NCBI GenBank assembly: GCA_000416085.1
Contig: KE356579.1
Coordinates: 2,910,755-2,919,236 of the forward strand
From: a halophilic archaeon J07HX64
Lineage (GTDB): Archaea > Halobacteriota > Halobacteria > Halobacteriales > Haloarculaceae
DNA: 8,482 bases
Reading direction: 5' to 3'
Below are positions 6,974 through 8,482 of this stretch, one piece after another. The translations under genes were made by a program, and so were the position numbers. Below the pieces are notes generated by a model that saw nothing but the letters and a program-made list of their open reading frames with translations, was not told the origin of the DNA and ran no database searches. Each line of letters begins with the position of its first letter. Position 1 is the stretch's first letter.

Positions 6974-7269
6974 CCTGACCTGCCACCCACTGTCCGGTCG
7001 AATCTCCTCACCCGTCACATCCGACCATACCCCATCGTCTCCGAGCGGACCGCACGGTGGAGATGGACATCTTCGCCGGTCCGGGTCGGAAACCTTCGCC
7101 GGTCCGGAGCGGACACCCTCGCTGGTCCGGGGCGGGCACCTTCGCTGGTCCGGGGCGGACACCTTCGCCGGTCTGAGGTGGACACCCTCGCTGGTCCGAG
7201 GCGGTCCCGTGGCGGGGGCGGCGAGGTCACGGAGAGTAGCATAAGTGTCCGCAGTCAGTACGTCGGGTC
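6974..7269. other. Intergenic region between the beta-propeller gene and the MscS gene
   Basis: 296 bp without a credible gene. Its main content is the six-copy 23-bp tandem array (7065-7202). The 90 bp before the array show no T-run or clear hairpin terminator for the beta-propeller gene. The 67 bp after it hold only a weak A/T element (GTAGCATAAG, 7246-7255), about 20 bp before the MscS GTG, too close for a standard leaderless promoter. Confidence 0.6.
7065..7202. repeat. Six tandem copies of a 23-bp unit upstream of the MscS gene
   Basis: Copies start at 7065, 7088, 7111, 7134, 7157 and 7180, each exactly 23 bp with no indels. The common core is CYTCGCYGGTCCGGGGC followed by GGACAC. Across most unit boundaries the sequence forms a dyad GTCCG-NNN-CGGAC (exact at 7102-7114 and 7148-7160). 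In the copy starting 7157 the dyad becomes GTCTG-AGG-TGGAC, which loses DNA symmetry but keeps pairing as plus-strand RNA through two G-U pairs. Adjacent copies differ at several bases, so the array is not brand new. There are no spacers, so it is not a CRISPR array. Confidence 0.92.
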
Positions 7270-8361
7270 GTGACAGAGGGTACAGAGCTTCTCGCCCAGC
7301 TGGGTGATCAGCGGATACTGCTCAGTGTGGTCATCTCCGCGGCACTGGTCGCGTTTGTCTGGCGGGTCGACATGTTGCTCGTGCGGTACACACAGGTATC
7401 GGATGAGATTGTCGACAACCTGCGCGGGTTCCGCGGGGTGGCGACAGGCACGATGGTCGTGGTCACGCTGGCGTGGATCGTGGGTCAGCCGACACCGGGG
7501 TGGATCGCCGGCCCGTTCGAGGCGGTTGCCGGCCCACAGTTCGTCGATGGGTTGGTCGCGTTCCTCCCGCCGTTTGTCGTCAACAATCCGGGTCCGTTGT
7601 CGGTCACGCTGCTCGGGCTGTGGTGGACCTGGAAGCTGCGTGTAAAAGGCGACGAGATCATCGAGCGCTCTGTCGCGGTCAGGTACGACGAGACGCTCGC
7701 CCCGATCGCGGGGAATGTCTGGGATGTTACCATCATCGCCGTGTTCTTTCTGCTGGTGCTCGAGCAGTGGGGGATCGGTATCGCGACACTGCTCGCTCCC
7801 GCCGGTATTATCGGCATTATCCTCGGGTTCGCCGCACGAAAGACGGTGGCCAACTTCTTCGGGAGTCTCTCGCTGTACGCCGACGAAACCTACAAGCGCG
7901 GGGATTTCATCGAACTGGAGAACGGCACCACGGGAACAGTTCGGGATATCAGCGTCCGCAGTACGGTCCTGCAGACCCTCGACGGCGACCTGGTGACGGT
8001 GCCGAACGCGGAACTCAGCGACGGGGAGATAATCAACAAATCCTCGCCCCGTCCAAACCGTCGCATCCAGTCGACGGTCGGTGTCTCCTACGACGCCGAC
8101 CCCGGGCGGGTGAAGCGGGTCCTCGAGGAGGCGGCGACACCACTCTCGCGGCGGCGCGAGTCCGTCGTGCATCTTCGCTCGTTCGGCGACTCCGCGCTCG
8201 TGTTCGAGGTGTTCGTCTGGATCGAGAAACCGGCCGACCGCCGGCAGGCCGAACACGAGCTCAACATGGCGATTCACCGGGCGCTCGACACCGCCAACAT
8301 CGAGATCCCGTACCCCCAGCGGGACATCGCGGTCAACCGCGAACCGCCGGCGGAGATCTGA
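7270..8361 (+). CDS. MscS-family mechanosensitive ion channel
   Basis: 363 residues, within the MscS small-channel range. It is expected to open under membrane tension and release solutes on hypo-osmotic shock. Hydrophobic segments at about 15-32, 57-72, 92-121 and 150-168 precede the pore-lining helix TM3-like segment IATLLAPAGIIGIILGFAAR (171-190), which continues into KTVANFFGSLSLYADE (191-206), the Gly/Ala-rich signature of the family. The cytosolic beta domain follows: YKRGDFIELENGTTGTVRDI (208-227), TLDGDLVTVPNAELSDGEIIN (236-256), then the alpha/beta C-terminal domain with VGVSYDADP (270-278). The start GTG at 7270 gives the complete first helix and I see no better upstream codon; an in-frame GTG at 7327 would delete half of that helix. 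No Shine-Dalgarno sequence precedes it and the promoter is unclear. The 23-bp array ends 67 bp upstream. Confidence 0.93.
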   Translation: MTEGTELLAQLGDQRILLSVVISAALVAFVWRVDMLLVRYTQVSDEIVDNLRGFRGVATGTMVVVTLAWIVGQPTPGWIAGPFEAVAGPQFVDGLVAFLPPFVVNNPGPLSVTLLGLWWTWKLRVKGDEIIERSVAVRYDETLAPIAGNVWDVTIIAVFFLLVLEQWGIGIATLLAPAGIIGIILGFAARKTVANFFGSLSLYADETYKRGDFIELENGTTGTVRDISVRSTVLQTLDGDLVTVPNAELSDGEIINKSSPRPNRRIQSTVGVSYDADPGRVKRVLEEAATPLSRRRESVVHLRSFGDSALVFEVFVWIEKPADRRQAEHELNMAIHRALDTANIEIPYPQRDIAVNREPPAEI

Positions 8362-8482
8362 GTCCTGATACTGCCCGAGTAGCTCGCGACCGATATTCGC
8401 GGAGAGCCTATCTATCACGGAATGTCCCGCCCGACATCACCCCTCGATTGGCGGTCCGGCCGGGTCGGAACACGGAGTTTTT
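8362..8482. other. Non-coding tail downstream of the MscS gene
   Basis: 121 bp with no credible frame on either strand. The window ends in a run of five T after GGAG; archaeal terminators are often simple T-runs, so this could end the MscS transcript about 120 nt after the stop codon, but no convincing stem precedes it and the sequence is cut off. Confidence 0.3.

Noticed and set aside
6002..7162. Minus-strand frame of 386 codons
   Set aside because: It mirrors the beta-propeller gene, and its N-terminus is just translated 23-bp repeats.
7065..7202. CRISPR array
   Set aside because: The units abut one another without spacers and differ among themselves; no cas gene is nearby. The same holds for 4643-4767.
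7255..8418. Minus-strand frame of 387 codons
   Set aside because: It is antisense to the clear MscS channel gene; its translation is hydrophilic and rich in Arg, Asp and His without any family motif.

Overview
The window reads as chromosomal DNA of a haloarchaeon. It is GC-rich, its proteins are loaded with Asp and Glu (the valyl-tRNA synthetase is the clearest case), the GMP synthase amidotransferase is a separate subunit as in archaea, and several genes have a TATA box 25-30 bp before the start codon, as expected for leaderless archaeal transcripts.

Left half (about 1-4620), all on the minus strand and therefore read right to left: a promoter with a roughly 120-nt leader, then valS (valyl-tRNA synthetase), then a leaderless promoter driving guaAa (glutamine amidotransferase subunit of GMP synthase). 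A protein resembling a degenerate metallo-beta-lactamase fold follows, coupled to guaAa by a TGATG stop/start overlap. Last comes the 5' part of a single-helix surface protein of type IV pilin-like character, running off the left edge. That last gene is out of frame: a 23-bp tandem duplication near its 5' end moves the start codon out of register with the rest of the protein.

Centre (4469-4951): a 483-bp divergent intergenic region. It holds the valS promoter, three imperfect 41-42-bp tandem repeats just upstream of it, a nested pair of inverted repeats, and the leaderless promoter of the rightward gene.

Right half (4952-8361), plus strand: a membrane-anchored secreted beta-propeller protein (PF09826 type) and an MscS-family mechanosensitive channel. 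The 296 bp between them contain six tandem copies of a 23-bp unit with an internal GTCCG/CGGAC dyad. The last 121 bp show no gene.

valS and guaAa are housekeeping functions; the rightward genes are envelope functions. I see no defence system, transposase, CRISPR array, tRNA or rRNA. The unusual content is the repeat architecture: three independent short-period tandem repeats in 8.5 kb, one disrupting a gene and two flanking the beta-propeller gene.
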